Assembly (NCBI RefSeq): GCF_014805625.2
Contig: NW_023998454.1
Span: 3,783,113-3,847,112, forward strand
DNA: 64,000 nt
Direction: 5' to 3'
DNA from: Glossina fuscipes
Lineage: Eukaryota; Arthropoda; Insecta; Diptera; Glossinidae
In this document: piece after piece, positions 14,154 to 27,129 of the stretch
Numbering within the stretch: the first letter of the stretch is position 1
How the letters are laid out: each line of letters opens with the position of its first letter
The notes under the pieces: generated by a model
Told to the model about the DNA's origin: nothing
The model's database searches: none
What the model saw: only the letters and a program-made list of their open reading frames with translations
Position numbers and translations under genes: made by a program

Positions 14154-14403
14154 ATGTTTCCTCGCTGGATGAGCGAAATCCGAATCTGCAAATCTGATTA
14201 TGACAGCAATTATCGACGGGCTAAACCGAAATATTTAAACGAAATAAAGGATCGTATTCCACGAATCGCAATCTTTTGTACCATTTTCGTAGCGGCGTTA
14301 ACATTGTTGCTTATAACACAGACTTACCTTTCTTTAAATATTATTAATCACTTAGAGGATGCCTCTGACACGAACCGCAGCCTAATGGATGTATGCACAA
14401 TCG
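14154..14403 (+). CDS. candidate first coding exon, type II membrane protein
   Basis: An 83-codon open stretch from ATG (14154, or 14169 in frame) to a strong donor 'GGTAAGTG'. The basic N-terminal segment (about 40 residues, many Arg/Lys) is followed by a hydrophobic segment, 'IAIFCTIFVAALTLLLITQT', and then an acidic stretch: the layout of a type II signal anchor. The next pieces on the same strand with compatible splice signals are at 22189-22256 and 22355-22723. I do not recognise the family. It could be a chance frame, but the charge pattern and donor make a real exon more likely than not. Confidence 0.42.
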
Positions 14404-16209
14404 GTAAGTGTACTCATCAACTGAGTAGTCACTAAGCTACGGTCAGAATTAATTAACTCTACCGCACCTGAGATTTAAACCCGCGAACACTGATTTCGTA
14501 GACACGATTGTTATTTGCGCATTTACTCCTGCAAACATGAGCTTATCGTATTTGAAAATTTCACATTTCTTGGTTGTGGAAGACGCAAAGAAAATTAGTA
14601 TCTAAAAAGAATGCGGAACTGGTATAATAATCCGTTTTGTAGATCGGTGCTTGGATCCTTAACTGAACGCAAAGTAAGAAAAAGATTTAGCCCGTTTTAC
14701 TGCTACTCAACCAAACTAAGAATTACCATATATTGTACCATATATTGTATACGCCGTTAAATATCCTACCTAAGCAGTCCTCTTTGAAAGACTCAATTCA
14801 ATTCGACCGTGATTTTTTGTACTGTTCCTGATCTCCATTTGATCTGAAATTCCCATGCTATTTCTTTGGGGCCTAGTTTGTTCTTCTCAAGAAAAATTTA
14901 CGATCGGAATCGTGTTCTCATCCAACATTCAGGCAGAAATTAGAATGGTTTTTTTTTAAATATATATACTCTGTGGAGCGTAGTCTGGCTACGTCAGTTG
15001 ATCTTTTAAACGTCTTAGCTTTTTTTGCATTAGCGTTTTTTTTTTTTTTTAATAATTGTTCTATTCTCGAATAAGCTAATTTTTAAATGAAAGAGGAAAT
15101 TGTCCATTTGGAGTGGAAAGAGTAGAATATGTTCTGCGATAGGCATAAGCTTGGACCGCAGTTATTGTCTTATCCGCCCACAGCATTCTGATCTGTCCGC
15201 TTTTGAGTTGGACATATTTTTTTCCTAACAATAATTCATTCAAATTACTCTCTACAATATTTCATATGATTTTTAGTGCGTACATCTAAGAGCTGCATAT
15301 GACGTGATAAAATTAATTTAAACTTCAGATGATATGAAAACTCTTCTGCCTTTATGATATACTTTTCTGCATATAGTTAATTGAATATTTAAGCTATCAA
15401 GTAAAGCACATTATCGAGACATTTCCAAAGTTTGGACGAATAACTTTTCATACTTGTTCCCGAACTTATGTCCACGATTTTAGGTGAATACATGCACGCT
15501 TGTGCGTGTTTAACTTTTCGGATTTTGAATATGTTTCTTTTATTTTTAGGAGGTATTCACTGTCATAATTCTTGAAAATAAAAAAAAAAAAACTAATTCT
15601 TGTAGTTTTTTTTTTCATTTTGTACGAGCGCATTTTCTTTGTAATGGTATTGATTTTTATTTACTTTTCCTTATTCTCATGTTCTACGCTGTAAAAGTTT
15701 GTTTTGCAAAAATTTTGTTTGCCTCACACAAAATATAATTAAACTGCAGACACAATATCGTATTTATCCATACTTACGTATGCGAACATTTGCACACATA
15801 TCATAAATGTACATTAAAAAAAAAAAAAAAAAAGAAGAAAACATGCCTACATACATTAATACATACATGAATTTACACATTAATACATACATAACGTTAT
15901 GACAGGAACAAGTCATATATTTACCGCATACAAAGACTGTGTGTGTCATTGTTTCATTAATTTATGATAGATGCACACAAAACTTGTATGTTTGTAATGC
16001 ATTCAAACATGCATTACATGAGCGTATATATGTTATTATTATTATGTGTTTATGTATTTGCTACGTAAGTGCGTTTATGTAGAAATCCTTAAAACATTAA
16101 ATGGGATCGCTTCAGGTTGTTATATTAACGTTATGGCATCGAGCACGAGCCTTTATAAATTTACGCATACACACTAATGCACTTGCTCATATATTTATAT
16201 ATGTTTATA
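14404..16209. other. no gene recognised
   Basis: AT-rich with poly(T) runs near 15.03 and 15.61 kb and a poly(A) run near 15.82 kb. It would be intron of the candidate membrane gene. Confidence 0.4.
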
Positions 16210-16245
16210 TACATACCTACATACATACATACATACATACATAAC
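16210..16245. repeat. ACAT microsatellite
   Basis: About eight 'acat' units. Confidence 0.95.
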
Positions 16246-16594
16246 ACGGTACGAATATGAATTATTGCAGTTGCAGTAATTTTTGAAGTAGAAGAGATAT
16301 TAATAATAATAAAAACATATTACAAAATTTTGCAAGAGTTCAAAATATAAGAGAGAGCTTCCGTACAATCAATTAAATAAACACACGCGCACATACATGT
16401 ACATACTCAGCACAAATTAAAGAAAATTTTATTTATAATTTGAAAATTTCCATGAAACAAAGTTTTCCAATTATTTAATAACACTTGTGCGACAACTACA
16501 TGCACTCGTTATAAATACGAGAGAATGCTTCAATTCTAAGAAAAGATATGAACTGAGCATGAATTATGCGCTGTGAGGCATATAAGAGATTATT

Positions 16595-16697
16595 ACGTAT
16601 ACGTATATATATATATATATATATATGCGTACATATAAATATATATATATAAATGGATATATATATATAGTAATATATATATATACAAACATATACA
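16595..16697. repeat. TA-rich microsatellite
   Basis: Long 'atatat' runs interrupted by short non-repeat bases. Confidence 0.95.
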
Positions 16698-16950
16698 TAA
16701 TTTTGACGAAAGTCACAGAACAGTTGTAGTTGAATTCACACGAACTTTTTGGGACAAGTTTTAATGTGTTTTTAATATCTTCATATCTAAGGCCTAATTG
16801 GAAAGTAAACTTCGAACCTGTTCGGTAAATATTGTCCATGACCATATGATTATAGCGGAAATTTGAACCACATGATTCTATTTCTTGGATGAGCGTTGCG
16901 TCTACTTCTTCTATCGTAAGCTTCGGAGAATAATGGCGTTTTGTTTATTG
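16698..16950 (-). pseudogene. unrecognised coding-like fragment
   Basis: On the minus strand one frame reads for about 75 codons as ordinary globular protein, including 'TIEEVDATLIQEIESCG', 'HMVMDNIYRTGSKF' and 'LKLVPKSSCEFNYNCSV', then runs into the TA microsatellite. Its composition is unlike the neighbouring AT-rich frames. There is no clear start, and a stop precedes it by about 10 codons. It may be a piece of a dead gene or transposon. I cannot name it. Confidence 0.25.
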
Positions 16951-17059
16951 AAACATTCAGCGTATTCGTCCGTCCACGTAATCGAATATATAACTCTTCA
17001 AGGCCGCGATAGGAGAACAAATCAAGTCTTAATCTAAAACTTAATAAAGCTAGAAACAC

Positions 17060-19120
17060 TTGGCAAGAAAGTAAGTAAGCAAGAAACCGTGATTTAAAGG
17101 ATCCGCTACAAATACCGATTTAAAACTTAAAAAAATTTGTTAGAAGGTGAATGTGATACCTGTTGGCTATCTGACACAATGAAGGGCTAAACTTATGGTT
17201 CTCGTGTCGAGCATAACAATCTTAATGCAACTATTCTATACAAAACGTCGCTCTTTTATTTTCTTATTTCAGATCTTATTTTAGATTTATGAGAAAGATT
17301 CAGTGCAGTGACTTTTCTGTGATATGGCGAATTTGCATATAAACCAGCATATTTTTAATTCGATATTATATACCAGAGTATTATAAAAATAGCCGCAGTA
17401 TGTGTACACACTCAGGCAAATTATATGAGTTCGGATTACGAATTTTCTTCTTTTGCTTTGCTCTATGTAACGAATTGCCTTATGGTGACGGAAACTCATT
17501 AACAGGTTTCAATGAGTAGAGGCTGTCTTTTCGACAGCCTCTTTCTGTGTTCATCCATTTTCCTAAATGTACGTTTCTCCATTTGACTGTTCCTTCAGTT
17601 TGTAACTTGTTTTTTATTTGTCTGTCCGCTTGAATGCTTTCCCCGTCCGTTCTTCCGTTATTTATTTCCCTCAGTCCTTAGACCTGATATGTCCCTCTAG
17701 TTAACAGTATTTTCGTTAGATTATCCAGAACCGTTTATTAATTCACCTTCCCATCTACCCGTTCATTTTCACGTTTATCTGTTTCTCAGGTCGACAATCT
17801 TTCGATCGGTCCGTCGTTTTATCTGCTCAATTTCGTAAAGTTGTTGTCTTTTACGTAAGTAAAGCTACTAAGCTTAAGTAAGACTACTTAACTGGTGATC
17901 TGCAAAAATTCAATCATTGAAATTTTTGAAATATGACGGTAACAATATGAAATGCGCATAGAAGAATATTATGAAAATAAACATAAATTATGTGTTGGAA
18001 AATTAATATTTGATAGGATTATGAAGAAAACGAATAATTGGTTGGAAGCGATCCGCTTACTGGACTTTATGTTAAGTGCCTTAATGTAAAAAAATTCGAA
18101 ATTCTTAGTATAGGGTTTTTGAAAAACGTTTGAATTTCTATGTCTATAAAAAACATCTTTTGTATTTAATCAAAAAAGAGAATTTTAACTGAGAGCATTT
18201 ATGTATTGGAAATAAAATATGAGCCAATAACTACAATTGGCGATCCTGCCGGTGAACGAATCAATCGAAAAAGAGCGATTATGTGTATGTTCGTTTTCGA
18301 AAATAATTGAGTGAGACATTTCTAAAATATCGCTGAAGGGAAATCGTAGAGAATCCCATTTAAAAATCAGCAGAAGAATATTTACATTTATTTCTATATA
18401 ATAAACCAAATTTTAAAATAAAATAAATACAATCAATGATAAATATTATCAATAATAACACACAGTAACGTATAAAAGACAAGGTCGCATTATATCCAGT
18501 GCATGATAAACAAAGAGAATAAGTCTTGGGCAGCACTAATTTATTGATAGTTTCAACATCTGACAAGCCCGCTTCGCAGGCATCGCAAAGCAATAGCGGA
18601 AGAGCTGTTTCAATTACCAATATCGACAACAATTGCGTCCTTGCTGAAAAGATCGAATTGTGGAGAGAAAAAGCCCAACCGCTCTTCCATTTTACTGTAA
18701 CAACAACTGCACGAACTCCAACAGTAACCTCAATAACAATTGTAAGCTATGCTAACTTATACAAGTAGAGAGAAGGAAAGTTCGAAATTGTAAAAAACAT
18801 TTCCAATATATTGTAAAACAAAACTTGAACTATTTATATTTCAACTTAATTTAATTTAAAAGTATTTAATTTAGATTTAATTTAATTAATTTATTTTTCG
18901 ACATTCCTCAAAGTAGAAACAAGATACAGATAATAATACATCAGCAAGTTACGCAAGCTAGGATTAAAGACTAGTTTTTAATATTTTATTCATTTATTGC
19001 ATTGTTTATATTCCATAATTACCATGAACAGCCGTCGTATAGAATTCATCATGTGTGATATGGAAACTTGGATAATATATGTTAACTATGTATGTGCAAG
19101 CAAACAAAATTAATAAATAA
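17060..19120. other. no gene recognised
   Basis: Only AT-rich sequence; a small perfect inverted repeat, 'gaggctgtc' with 'gacagcctc', lies at about 17519-17542. Confidence 0.4.
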
Positions 19121-20214
19121 TAGGTGCTTGCATGTAATTTGACCCGACACCTCTTGGTTAAAGTGATATAGTAATTCGAACTATCAATCTATGCCATGAT
19201 TTTCACTTTTTTCTACATAAAATAACAATTTGGTATTGTTGAGCTATTCAGTGTACACAGACGCTTATCATCGAACGCTCAAAATTGCTTTTTCGACATT
19301 CATTATTTTTGTTGTGTGATTTGAAGAAATCTGCTGCCGAAGTTTATGATCATGCTGCTCCATCATATCCCAATTCTCGGCTTTGGTTTCAACTGTTTAA
19401 AAGCGGAGATTTTGACCTCAAGTTCAATGAACGGCCTGGACGACTAAACAAATTAAAAGGCAATGAATTGGAATAGTTATTGAACAAAAACCCAACTCAA
19501 ATCAACTGTTTCTAGACGGGTACAAGCGATGGGAAATATCCAAAAGGAGGTAAAACGGTTACTACACGATTTGACTGCAAATGGTATTTCGAATCGTTCC
19601 AGCATCTCGGCTTCCAGGGGAGCCAACTATGCCGACATCGAAGCAGAATGTTGAAGGCCATAAAGTTTTGCTATGTATATGATAGGATCAGCAAGGTGTA
19701 ACGTACTACAAACTGCTAAAACCGAATGGAGTTGTTGCCGCAAATATCTACCGACTTCAATTGAACAAATTCAACCATGTCTTGTGACAAAAAAGGCCAG
19801 TAATAACCGTCAACAAACCTCAAGTCATCCTCTTGCATGACTACGCTCGGCCACACATTGCAAGAGTTTTCAAGGGTCCACTTTTGTAGCTCGAATGAGA
19901 AGTTCTGCGCGAGAAGTTCCCAGCGTAGTCACCAGACATAGTGCCTTCTGGCTACCGCTTGTTCAGATCGACGCAGCTTGCCTTGGCCGACACGCAGTCC
20001 CAAAATGCTTAAAAAGTGCGAAAAAAGATCAATGATTGGATCGCTGCCAAACCAATATCGTGCTTTGGATACGATGTCGCCAGGTTGCCAGAAAGATGAG
20101 AATATGTTGTAGAAAATGATGGAAAATATCTTGATTTGCAAAAATTCCGCCAATTTGTCTCAATAAATGCCTTCTTCACGTGAAAAAATGAACAGAATAC
20201 ATGTAAGGCACCCA
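19121..20214 (+). mobile_element. mariner transposon, mauritiana-type, dead
   Basis: About 1.1 kb. Left end 'ggtgcttgcatgtaa' (from 19123) matches the reverse complement of the right end 'acatgtaaggcaccc' (about 20199-20213), as expected of mariner terminal inverted repeats, and a TA precedes the left end. In between is a decayed transposase. The target TA on the right is not clear. Confidence 0.85.
19290..20165 (+). pseudogene. mariner transposase (broken, third Asp lost)
   Basis: Transposase pieces occur in order on the plus strand: 'DLKKSAAEVYD' and 'FKSGDFDLKFNERPGR' (DNA-binding part), a stretch ending in the first catalytic motif (Asp-Cys-Lys-Trp at 19573, normally DEKW), 'GVTYYKLLKPN', the second motif 'LHDYARPHIARV' (Asp at 19839), then 'SPDIVPSGYRLF', where the third catalytic Asp of PSDY is Gly (codon 19950-19952). 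The C-terminal part 'LPERW.YVVENDGKYL' is clear. Stops and frame changes occur throughout, and the region between the DNA-binding part and the first Asp is shortened. This copy cannot be active. Confidence 0.88.
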
Positions 20215-22188
20215 ACATATAAATAATAGGTAATTATATAAAGATAAATTATTTTCTTTCTAACGTGAAATTGGTTTAAAAGTAAAAAACTTCTTCTTAT
20301 CTTTCGATCTGAAAATTTCCACTGAAATTTATTGAAGTACTTGGTGAACATCAAAAATCTAGAATTGTTCAATGTGAAATAACAAAAGAAAAGAAAGCAA
20401 ATTATATTTGCAATGTACATATACATACCATAGCGCATATTCACTTAAAAACGCAGAACTGTGCAGGCTTATGCTTTGCAAATGTTTGAGAGAAAGTGAC
20501 GTTATACCAAGAAACTACTAACTGAGCCTTTGCTTATACAAATAATGGGAATGAGAGAGCAAGCCGCCAAATGGCTGCTAATCAGTAGCGCTACTACAGT
20601 TATTCCTATCAGTAATACTAAAAGTCCATAACAATTTCCTAATTTGAATTTTCAACGGAATATGGAACCATCGTTGTTTCTGATTGTGTCCTGCTCAAAA
20701 AATACGCAGCTATATGGAATTATGGATAATAAAAAGAAAACCAAAATACAGTGCATTCGAAGAGTTTATATGATAACATCGTGGCAATAATATTAAAGAA
20801 TAATGGATTGGAAGTAACTACGTTGTTGGTATTGATTGAAAATACATGGCTATTCTTTCGTAATTACTGCAAGAAAAGTATGTAAATGAGAAAAATGCGT
20901 ACGTATACACCTATAAGCTAGGCTAGTGAATAGATATTCTTCAGCTTCAAGTATTGAAGAAAACTTTAAAAGCAGTCTAATGATAAGTTTTAGGAGTAAT
21001 TCATTGCGTATACATAGATGGAAGATTGCTATAAGGATGTCTACAGACAAATCGAAAGAAATGTCTATGAGTTAATTAGATTTTAATCCGGTGTTTTATG
21101 CTCGCAATTAAAAAATTTTTTTTGCATAGTACACTAACTTTGTTTTTGAGTTTGCAATACTGAGAAATACTTATCAGACAATCCAGCACCCGGCAAGTGC
21201 CCATATATTTTTTGTGACCGTAAAATATAGAATAGATTTGCACATGTACGGTCTCTTCAGCTGCATGTTCGCGCGGTCGTTTGCTTTCTGTTCTTAAGAC
21301 AGTTCCATATTTATGCTCTTGATTGCTGGCCACCAACTGACTTGTTCCACCCTAACCAAAAATCGCAAAGAGAACGAACTGTAACTATATATATACAATC
21401 CAAACAAATGCAAACGTCTACGAGGACTACCTATTAGACTGTACGGAAGAAATAGCTGTGGTGCAACTGCAAACATGACTTCAATGGGCAAACAATGATC
21501 ACGTACGTAATATTAAAGAGACACTAATTCAATTATATCAAATACGATGTAAATATATTTTGAGGACGACTAAAGGTCATTGTCAAAGCATTAGGGTCTA
21601 GAAATGGCACGGCTCTATTTGATGAAATATTTTGCTTGTATAATGCGTTAGACAAGGACTCGCCTTAAAGCGATTATTTAAATTTTTACTTGTTTTTATA
21701 TAAACGGACGCATTACTACGCTAAGCTTCTACTGATGGTTATCCATAACTTTTGTAGTGTTCTCGGTTTTCTATTTAAACTATACTTTCAGCCATTTGTG
21801 GTTGACACCCTATACACGGATTTGGCGGAAATAAATGGAATGACTCAAATTCTGAAACCATTGAAACATACACACACACCGTATTTTTATAGAGGATTTC
21901 CTGTATATATTTTTTTGCACATTACATATAGAACGACAAACGGATATAAAAACATATGTACGTTAAAGAATATAACTTTGTGTGCATATATGTATATTAA
22001 GTTCCTCTTTACATTTCTAATGTTTTAGAAAATATATTGAAAGTTCTGACAAGGATATCAAATACATTCGAAATCAGCATAGGTATCAAATGTACGATGT
22101 GATATCAAGGCACAAAAGCATAACCGTGAAACTCGTAAATTTTTTTTTAAATTTCACATTTTTACTTAGAAATCGTTACCACTGAAAG
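20215..22188. other. no gene recognised
   Basis: AT-rich DNA without supported features. Confidence 0.4.
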
Positions 22189-22256
22189 AAATGTTCACAA
22201 GAAGGAAACGAGCAACTGATTCAATGAAATACGTCGACATTAGCATATTCTCTCTG
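22189..22256 (+). CDS. candidate internal exon with furin-type site
   Basis: Bounded by AG at 22187-22188 and a strong donor GTAAGTAAA at 22257. The phase fits the donor at 14403. It reads 'EMFTRRKRATDSMKYVDISI' and on to a phase-0 end. RRKR matches the furin consensus, which sits naturally just outside the membrane anchor of a type II proprotein. An alternative acceptor, better in its pyrimidine tract, lies at 22169 but gives a stop in the phase set by the first exon. Confidence 0.33.
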
Positions 22257-22354
22257 GTAAGTAAATGGATCTTAATTAAATTTAAGTTGAGTACGAGTAT
22301 TTCGGAGAATTTCATTGGCCTTCAAACCTCTTATCTGCTAACTAAGTCTTAAAG

Positions 22355-22723
22355 CAAAATAACAATTATCCTCCCGGCCGTTTACCATCTAATCCGGATT
22401 TTCTTATAAATACTGCTGCAGCTTTCTAAAGTGAAAAGCAAACAGAGGAAGGTGAACAAAGGCGCAATATATGTAATTCACTATCTGTAATAAGTAGCCA
22501 ATTACAGCTTAACGGTGCTTTCGAAGATGTTAATAAACCTCTAGCCGTTACTAAACAAAAAGCTTCTCAGATAATTCTGCTGTGTTGGAACAAGCGATAT
22601 GCGTTAAAGATTAAGTGGAAATATTACGGAGTTCAATTAATAGAAAAAAAATCGATTGAAAAGTTTCCAAAAAGAATGCAGTCCCTTACAAAGAAAGACT
22701 AACTGCACGAAAACCTTCTACTC
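22355..22723 (+). pseudogene. candidate further exon, one in-frame stop
   Basis: From an AG at 22353-22354 (with a branch-like 'tgctaac' upstream) one frame reads 'QNNNYPPGRLPSNPDFLINT', meets TAA at 22427-22429, and continues for about 90 codons ('SLSVISSQLQLNGAFEDVNK') to a TAA near 22702. If the stop is real, either the protein ends there or the gene is dead. The continuation past the stop reads like coding sequence. Confidence 0.3.
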
Positions 22724-24780
22724 CATAGAAAGCTAAGTACAACCAACTCTTTTTATACCGTTCTTGAAATAAGACGGTTCACCAATGAGAGCAAATACAC
22801 TTTTTTTGCACGAATTTTTTGTTCTAGCACGAATTCGAAGAAAAAGATTTTGATAAATTTTCACTTTGTTGGCGTCCCACAGAAATTTAACACAATTGAG
22901 AAAATACTGTGACCAAAAGTCAGACGACTTATGGCCACATATGTGTTAGTGACTTGCCCTACTGCTACTTGACTTTTAATAATGAACGCAATTCTTCCTT
23001 TGCATCAAACCCGACAGGTATGCTACCCGATATATCTACATTATGGTATGGTACCCGACATATCTACATTATTACTTTTTTTGCACGATTTTTTGAAAAA
23101 AATGTTTGTAGTGTTTTCATCTTCATAGCGTCAAACTTAGCATATGCCGCATGTATTTTTTGCATGATTTTTATTATGCGCGGATTTTCAAGGAACGCAT
23201 CTAACGCATCAAAAAAAGTTGGGTGCATAAGCTACGTTGGAAGACCCACTCTGCGAAGAAATACAACAAAATGCAATAAAAACATAAAAGCAGTTATAAT
23301 CGAATCTTCCATCGACGTCTTTTATGCATTCCAGTATAAGCTGAGTATAAGCTGCTGAATTCTATATGGTAAAATGAACTATTTCCAATTGCCCACGAGG
23401 AAAATACCCAAAATGTAATTAGATAACAATGCTAAGATATTGATTATAATTATTATCAGCATTTTGTCAATAATAGGCATATGAAAACTATTTATTTTCC
23501 AATCTTCATATGATGTACAATTTTAAACTCAATAATTTCCGAAATAAATAAACACAATTAAGCTGTTGTATCCCTCGGCCACAAAACTTTACTTAAACAT
23601 CAAAAGCATAAATTGTTAATAAAAATAACCCAATATGTCCACATATGCACTTATAAATAAACAAATACATCCCATATGAAACTTAATGTTATTCATGTGT
23701 AAGCACTACCAAAGAGTAAATTATGTTAGCTTCCTCATCTCGTTGATAATACAAAGAAGATGTAATCATCATGATTCTTCTTCCACTTATTGTAGTTTTT
23801 TTCTCTTTTCTAACTTCCTCAATAAGCTTGAGTTGTCGTTTGTCGCCCATATAAAATGGCAATGCCCTTCAAAAGATAAAGTCCTATTGACCTTATGACC
23901 TACAAAATGCTTTTATTGCCAGGTCCCAAATAAAAATTTCAGAAAAGAAGAAATTTAGTCTATAAACATTGAGAAAAAGCGCATAGAACAGCTTGTTTGC
24001 CTAATGCTTTTTTGAAAACCTTTTAAACAGAAAAACGAATGTATCTAAATACGATGACGATAGTTCGGTTCAAGCCGCTTAGACTTTCTTACTCGTTATC
24101 ATCGACCTTAGCTGCGTAAAGTTCGCAGAACATTTAAAACCGAACCACAAAAACCACGGCTTTATGTATTCGAGCTGAATGAAAAGCCACTAAAAAACGG
24201 CGAGGCTTTCATAAATACTAGATGTTTTTGTAGGTTTTTTCTAATTTTCATTGCTGGCAATTTCTTTCCCGTAAGCAGATAATATTTCATTTTATACATT
24301 TTGGAGGTAAATGTTTTTCTATCAAAACCGCCAATAGTCAAAAGCTAAAATTTTATTTTTTATAGTCACCAACAAAAAAGGGAAGCAGATTGAATTCATT
24401 GTTTCGATTGTAATGCTCGAGCAAAATTTTTATAATGATACCGTCGCAGGTTGCATATTCTAAATTCTTGAAGTAGTCTCAACGGTTGGTGGAAATTTAT
24501 TCATATTCAAATTTATGACGTCTTGGAGCTGCAAATTCGAAGGGTTAAAGAAATATTAAATTTTATATCGAATACTGAAGAGTAGACATAACCGGCGTTT
24601 GTTCTTTTGTTTATAGCACGCAGAAACTCTCTTAAGTGTATGTACGAGTATTGCGATGAAAAAATAAGGCCATTAAGACTGTTTAAGTACTATGAATCCA
24701 TTAATTATATTTTTTGTGGGTTGGCAGCACCATCTACGAGGAACTTTATGTCGTCATCAACGTACAAATGTCGGTTTTTC
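22724..24780. other. no gene recognised
   Basis: Contains a small duplication: 'acccgatatatctacatta' (near 23025) recurs as 'acccgacatatctacatta' (near 23051). Otherwise AT-rich DNA. Confidence 0.4.
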
Positions 24781-24789
24781 CAATTTTAC

Positions 24790-25050
24790 TACGCCTGATT
24801 TCGTTGACCAAAGAATTTGCATTAAAGATTGTGGAAACGTTGCGGATGTTACAGAATATCTTCGGTGATGAACGTAAATCGAAAGGAAATATTTGCAAGT
24901 CGTACAAAGGGCTTAAAGAGGGTCGACAACGAGTTCCTTGTGAACAGCGCGCGAAATAACCGTCGTCATCTATTGAGGAAAATCGTGTCAAGTAAAAAAA
25001 TACTTGGTTCTCGAAAATCGTCGATTTGTTGATGCTACAGGCGTTTCATT
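24790..25050 (+). pseudogene. mariner transposase N-terminal remnant
   Basis: One plus frame reads 'ETLRMLQNIFGDERKSKGN', '..KSYKGLKEGRQRV' and then 'PSSSIEEN', which follows the pattern of the mariner N-terminal helix-turn-helix: MLQxxFGD...WYKxFKEGRxxV...GRPSxSxxxEN. Stops interrupt it, and beyond 25.05 kb I cannot follow the protein. Different subfamily from the 19.1-kb copy. Confidence 0.6.
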
Positions 25051-26990
25051 TGGATTAACATAAACTATTTTCAAACGCATCTAATCTCGATTGGCTCTAA
25101 AAACACTCAGATCACATCATTATATTAAAACCGTGAGTAAATAAAAAGTCGCAAAAATGACAGAAAGCAACTTGTTCAAAACTTATACCCACTCAGTATT
25201 TGTACTTCAAGTCGCTAATATATAGTATCGATTTCAAGATATCTATGGAAACGATTTTCGGAACGGAGTAAGTTCTACGTTTCGAAGGAACATGTTGAAA
25301 TCGTTTGGAGGAATGCATAATAATGAGAGCAGGAGAATATAATTGACAAGATGTCCTTTAAAGTAAAATGGTGTAATTGGGGGCTATTCTGGCCGTTCAT
25401 CAATGTCGTCCAATAGTGAAAACGTCTACAAAATCAACAATTTCTTTAAGATTCACGGAGTAGCTTAGGACGTCAACATATGTTATTAAACGGTTGCGAT
25501 ACTTTGGTTAAAGCGAAAATATTAGATTTTTTGAAGAAATTTTGAATCAATCCTCTTGCAAACGTACGTGGAAAGTGTGGCCCGTGTCCAACACTTTCGT
25601 CTTGCCAAAACCAAATCTAAAGAAGACAATTTGGATGTCTTAAAAACTATGAATAAACAATGATTATCGATATAAAATTTCCTGTCAAATATACTTATTT
25701 TGTAGTAAGAAGTAAGAACTCTATGCTACACAGTGGGAAAACAGGAAGTGTTCGAAAAAGCCACCATTCAATAGTGTTCGCCCTTGGACCAATATATCTC
25801 AAAAATATTTCAAAACCTCAAAAATTGCGAAGTGTAGGTCGAACGCAAGCACGTAAGACGGGCGAACAAACGGCCCTTGATTCAAAAAGCAATTCTGAAT
25901 CGAAAAGATGGGTCTATCTCAAGACCTTTTTTTGCTGCATACATACGCACAAGCTTAACATACCCTCCTACTACAAGTTGTAAGGTGGCAAAAAAAGCTT
26001 CTGCCTGTTGCCGACAGAATACCAAAATTGAGATGCGTACCTCCTATGATGATTATTGGAGAACAACACAATTGTTACTGTTAGCTAAGATTTTTTTATT
26101 GTATTCTCAAATTTCTTACATTTTCTATGGTTGAAAAATTGGGTCAACTGAGTTCAGCATCTTTTTCTAAATGTCTCATTTAGCGGCAATCCATTCTTTC
26201 ATTAAACGAAATATTAGGTCATTTCGTAAATAAAGCGACGTTTTCAATTGACTAAAGTGAAAATGAGAGAAAAGTTGAAAAAGTATTTGCAAAATTTTTT
26301 TGTAAAAGCAGTTAGTTTTTGCTGCGAAATTAGTTCACGCTCTTAGTAGTAGAAGTTTTAAACCATCTCGAAGGCCAACGAAATTAAATTTTGTTCAATA
26401 AAGACAACTACAAAATGAGTAAATTTTAAAATTTTGAAGAAATATTACATATAGGTAGGTGTACAGGGTTTGCATTTGTCTTTGAAAGCTTGTTAAACAA
26501 TTCACTCTCGGTTCAAGCTTCTTATAGCAAGTCGTCCGATTAATACAAAATGGCCTTTTTGAATTTTGAATAAGTTGAGCTTCAGCTGAGAGATCAGAAA
26601 AGAACCATTGTCAACAACAACTGCAACTGAATTGATGATTATAGGGAAAATGGGCACAATATGCTAATTGATCTTGTTGGTTCTGAGCCAAACACTTGGA
26701 TAGGTCTCGGCGAAAGTGAGAAATATTGTAGCCACTTGTTCAAGAAAAGCCCTTTAATCGTAAGCAAATTGTATGTGACGTTAACATGGTCTGATTATGG
26801 TCTCACCGTCAGAAATTGAGATGATTTGGCTGAGAAGTTTGAGTTCCATCCATCCCATTGCACATAGAGATGATTATTTTTGGTTTGAAAGAACCAACTC
26901 ACTTAGGCCTGCATAATTCCTTTATAAAATCGTTTTTTATTGAAATATAATTGCAAACACCGTGAGGCAACAACAACGACTGCGGCCATT
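25051..26990. other. no gene recognised
   Basis: Possibly the decayed rest of the mariner remnant in its first part; nothing can be named. Confidence 0.4.
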
Positions 26991-27125
26991 TTTAGATCCT
27001 ACACCACTTGTGGCACAGGATATATTATGTTTGTGCGGACGTACGCAACATGATAATGATCGATTAAGAGTCATTTCCTGAATCGTTCTTACCCTGAAGT
27101 CGTGAAGACCATCAACGCCTTCAAG
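26991..27125 (+). repeat. dispersed repeat, family B copy
   Basis: Carries 'cctacaccacttgtggca', 'cgtacgcaacat' and 'tcatttcctgaatcg' in the order seen at 11.2 and 45.2 kb. Confidence 0.6.
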
Positions 27126-27129
27126 GCAA

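Noticed and set aside
22909..23358. 149-codon plus-strand open frame
   Set aside because: AT-driven, Phe/Ile/Ser/Asn-rich, with no domain or splice context; it includes a local DNA duplication.
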